Source: Clostridiales bacterium
GTDB taxonomy: Bacteria > Bacillota > Clostridia > Christensenellales > CAG-917
Assembly: GCA_012800805.1 (NCBI GenBank)
Contig: JAAZIO010000082.1
Span: forward strand, 1 to 5,413
Direction of reading: 5' to 3'
Length of the DNA: 5,413 nt
Below, piece after piece: positions 4,910-5,413 of the stretch. The position numbers and the translations under genes were made by a program. A model generated the notes under the pieces. That model made no database searches. It was not told where the DNA came from and saw only the letters and a program-made list of their open reading frames with translations. Within the stretch, counting starts at the first letter, position 1. Each line of letters opens with the position of its first letter.

Positions 4910-5413
4910 GGATTTCTTTTAAAAAGCTTCTTTCGTTTTCATCGGCTTTTTTCTTAGCTTCTTTCAAATTAATCTCAAGCCCCATATTGTCGTTGACTTT
5001 GATAAGGCTTTTTTCTATGCTCTCATACAGCGGCGCAGCCTCAAACAGCTTTTTCATGTCAAGCTCGCTAAGAACGCCAAGCTTTCTTCCGCCTTTGAAA
5101 ATTTCAAAAGTGACCGTGGAGTTTTCGGTTATTTTTTTTAGCGCTCGTATAAGCGAGGCGGTTATGTCAATTTGAACGGTTTTTACCTCAACGCCCGTTA
5201 TATAGTCTTTTCCGCTCTTTAGTGTGACATGGCGATACATCTCCTTGTCTGTTCCAAGAACCGCGCCGACAAACATAAACACCGCCATAATGACAAAGGC
5301 GAAGTTGGCTTCAAAGAACAAGCTTATTACAAAACCCGCAAAAAGCAAAAGCGAGACCGCAATCCCTATAATTCTTAGGGCTTTCAGCGCCCTCGGCTTG
5401 TTTTTGCAAAAAG
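4746..5413 (-). CDS. Unrecognised membrane protein, 5' end beyond the window
   Basis: I do not recognise the family. The frame enters from the right edge; 221 residues are visible, with no ATG or GTG near the edge, so the true start lies outside. A basic stretch (K5, R7, K10, R13 of the visible part) precedes two hydrophobic segments at about 14-32 and 37-53, suggesting a membrane hairpin with the N- and C-termini in the cytosol. A charged soluble region of about 115 residues follows (from GTDKEMYRHV to FLKEILKGR), whose last 40 residues look helical and perhaps coiled-coil. From about residue 168 the frame overlaps the antisense of the MGMT gene for 164 bp. This tail is strongly basic (19 Lys/Arg against 3 Asp/Glu in 53 residues), as expected of a translated shadow. 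The conserved protein therefore probably ends near 4895-4910, and the extension may come from loss of the stop or a frameshift: both other frames have stops at once (TAG 4899-4897, TGA 4894-4892). Confidence 0.6.
   Translation of the reverse strand, partial: FCKNKPRALKALRIIGIAVSLLLFAGFVISLFFEANFAFVIMAVFMFVGAVLGTDKEMYRHVTLKSGKDYITGVEVKTVQIDITASLIRALKKITENSTVTFEIFKGGRKLGVLSELDMKKLFEAAPLYESIEKSLIKVNDNMGLEINLKEAKKKADENERSFLKEILKGRSVKGQRKSHRRQKRPLFQGVLFAPLPRRRQKRKQDGRRVLQPCDTELRRG

Noticed and set aside
4910..4955. A possible rho-independent terminator after the MGMT gene around AAAAAGCTTCTTT.
   Set aside because: AAGCTT is self-complementary, but there is no loop and no GC-rich stem, and the segment is coding on the minus strand.
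5064..5087. An AAGCTC...AAGCTT inverted repeat that might form a hairpin.
   Set aside because: The pairing breaks after about five bases and the segment is in the coding part of the membrane protein.
1..5413. Mobile element, CRISPR array, toxin-antitoxin pair or RNA gene.
   Set aside because: I found no spaced direct repeats, transposase or integrase motifs, tRNA-like cloverleaf, or small paired genes; apart from the 197-bp divergent region the window is fully coding.

Overview
The window looks like a chromosomal piece from a Clostridia-type Firmicute, probably an uncultured gut-like lineage. Three things suggest this: a gene order of TIGR03960 radical SAM protein, TIGR03936/DUF2344 partner and RNase E/G; a one-domain MGMT-family protein of the clostridial type; and mixed codon use that is AT-rich between genes. 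The taxonomic call is an inference. No rRNA, tRNA, CRISPR array, transposon or phage gene is visible.

Layout. Positions 1-4412 hold four minus-strand genes with no gaps, read from right to left: a ROK-family sugar kinase, a radical SAM protein, its small DUF2344 partner, and the first 359 residues of ribonuclease G. Each junction overlaps (1, 10 and 8 nt), so this is almost certainly one co-transcribed, translationally coupled unit. It starts at a near-consensus promoter just before the kinase and continues past the left edge. Positions 4413-4609 are a divergent intergenic region with one promoter for each direction. Positions 4610-4909 hold a plus-strand alkyltransferase-like (MGMT-family) gene. 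Positions 4746-5413 hold the 3' part of an unrecognised minus-strand membrane protein gene whose frame runs 164 bp into the antisense of the MGMT gene.

How they may work together. The radical SAM protein, DUF2344 protein and RNase G form a recurrent but functionally unassigned association. In many Firmicutes it lies next to the rplU-rpmA ribosomal protein genes, so a role around RNA or ribosome maturation is a reasonable inference, not a demonstrated fact. The ROK kinase at the head of this operon has no obvious link to RNA, and its promoter geometry predicts a leaderless or nearly leaderless mRNA. The MGMT-family protein is probably an independent DNA alkylation repair or recognition gene.
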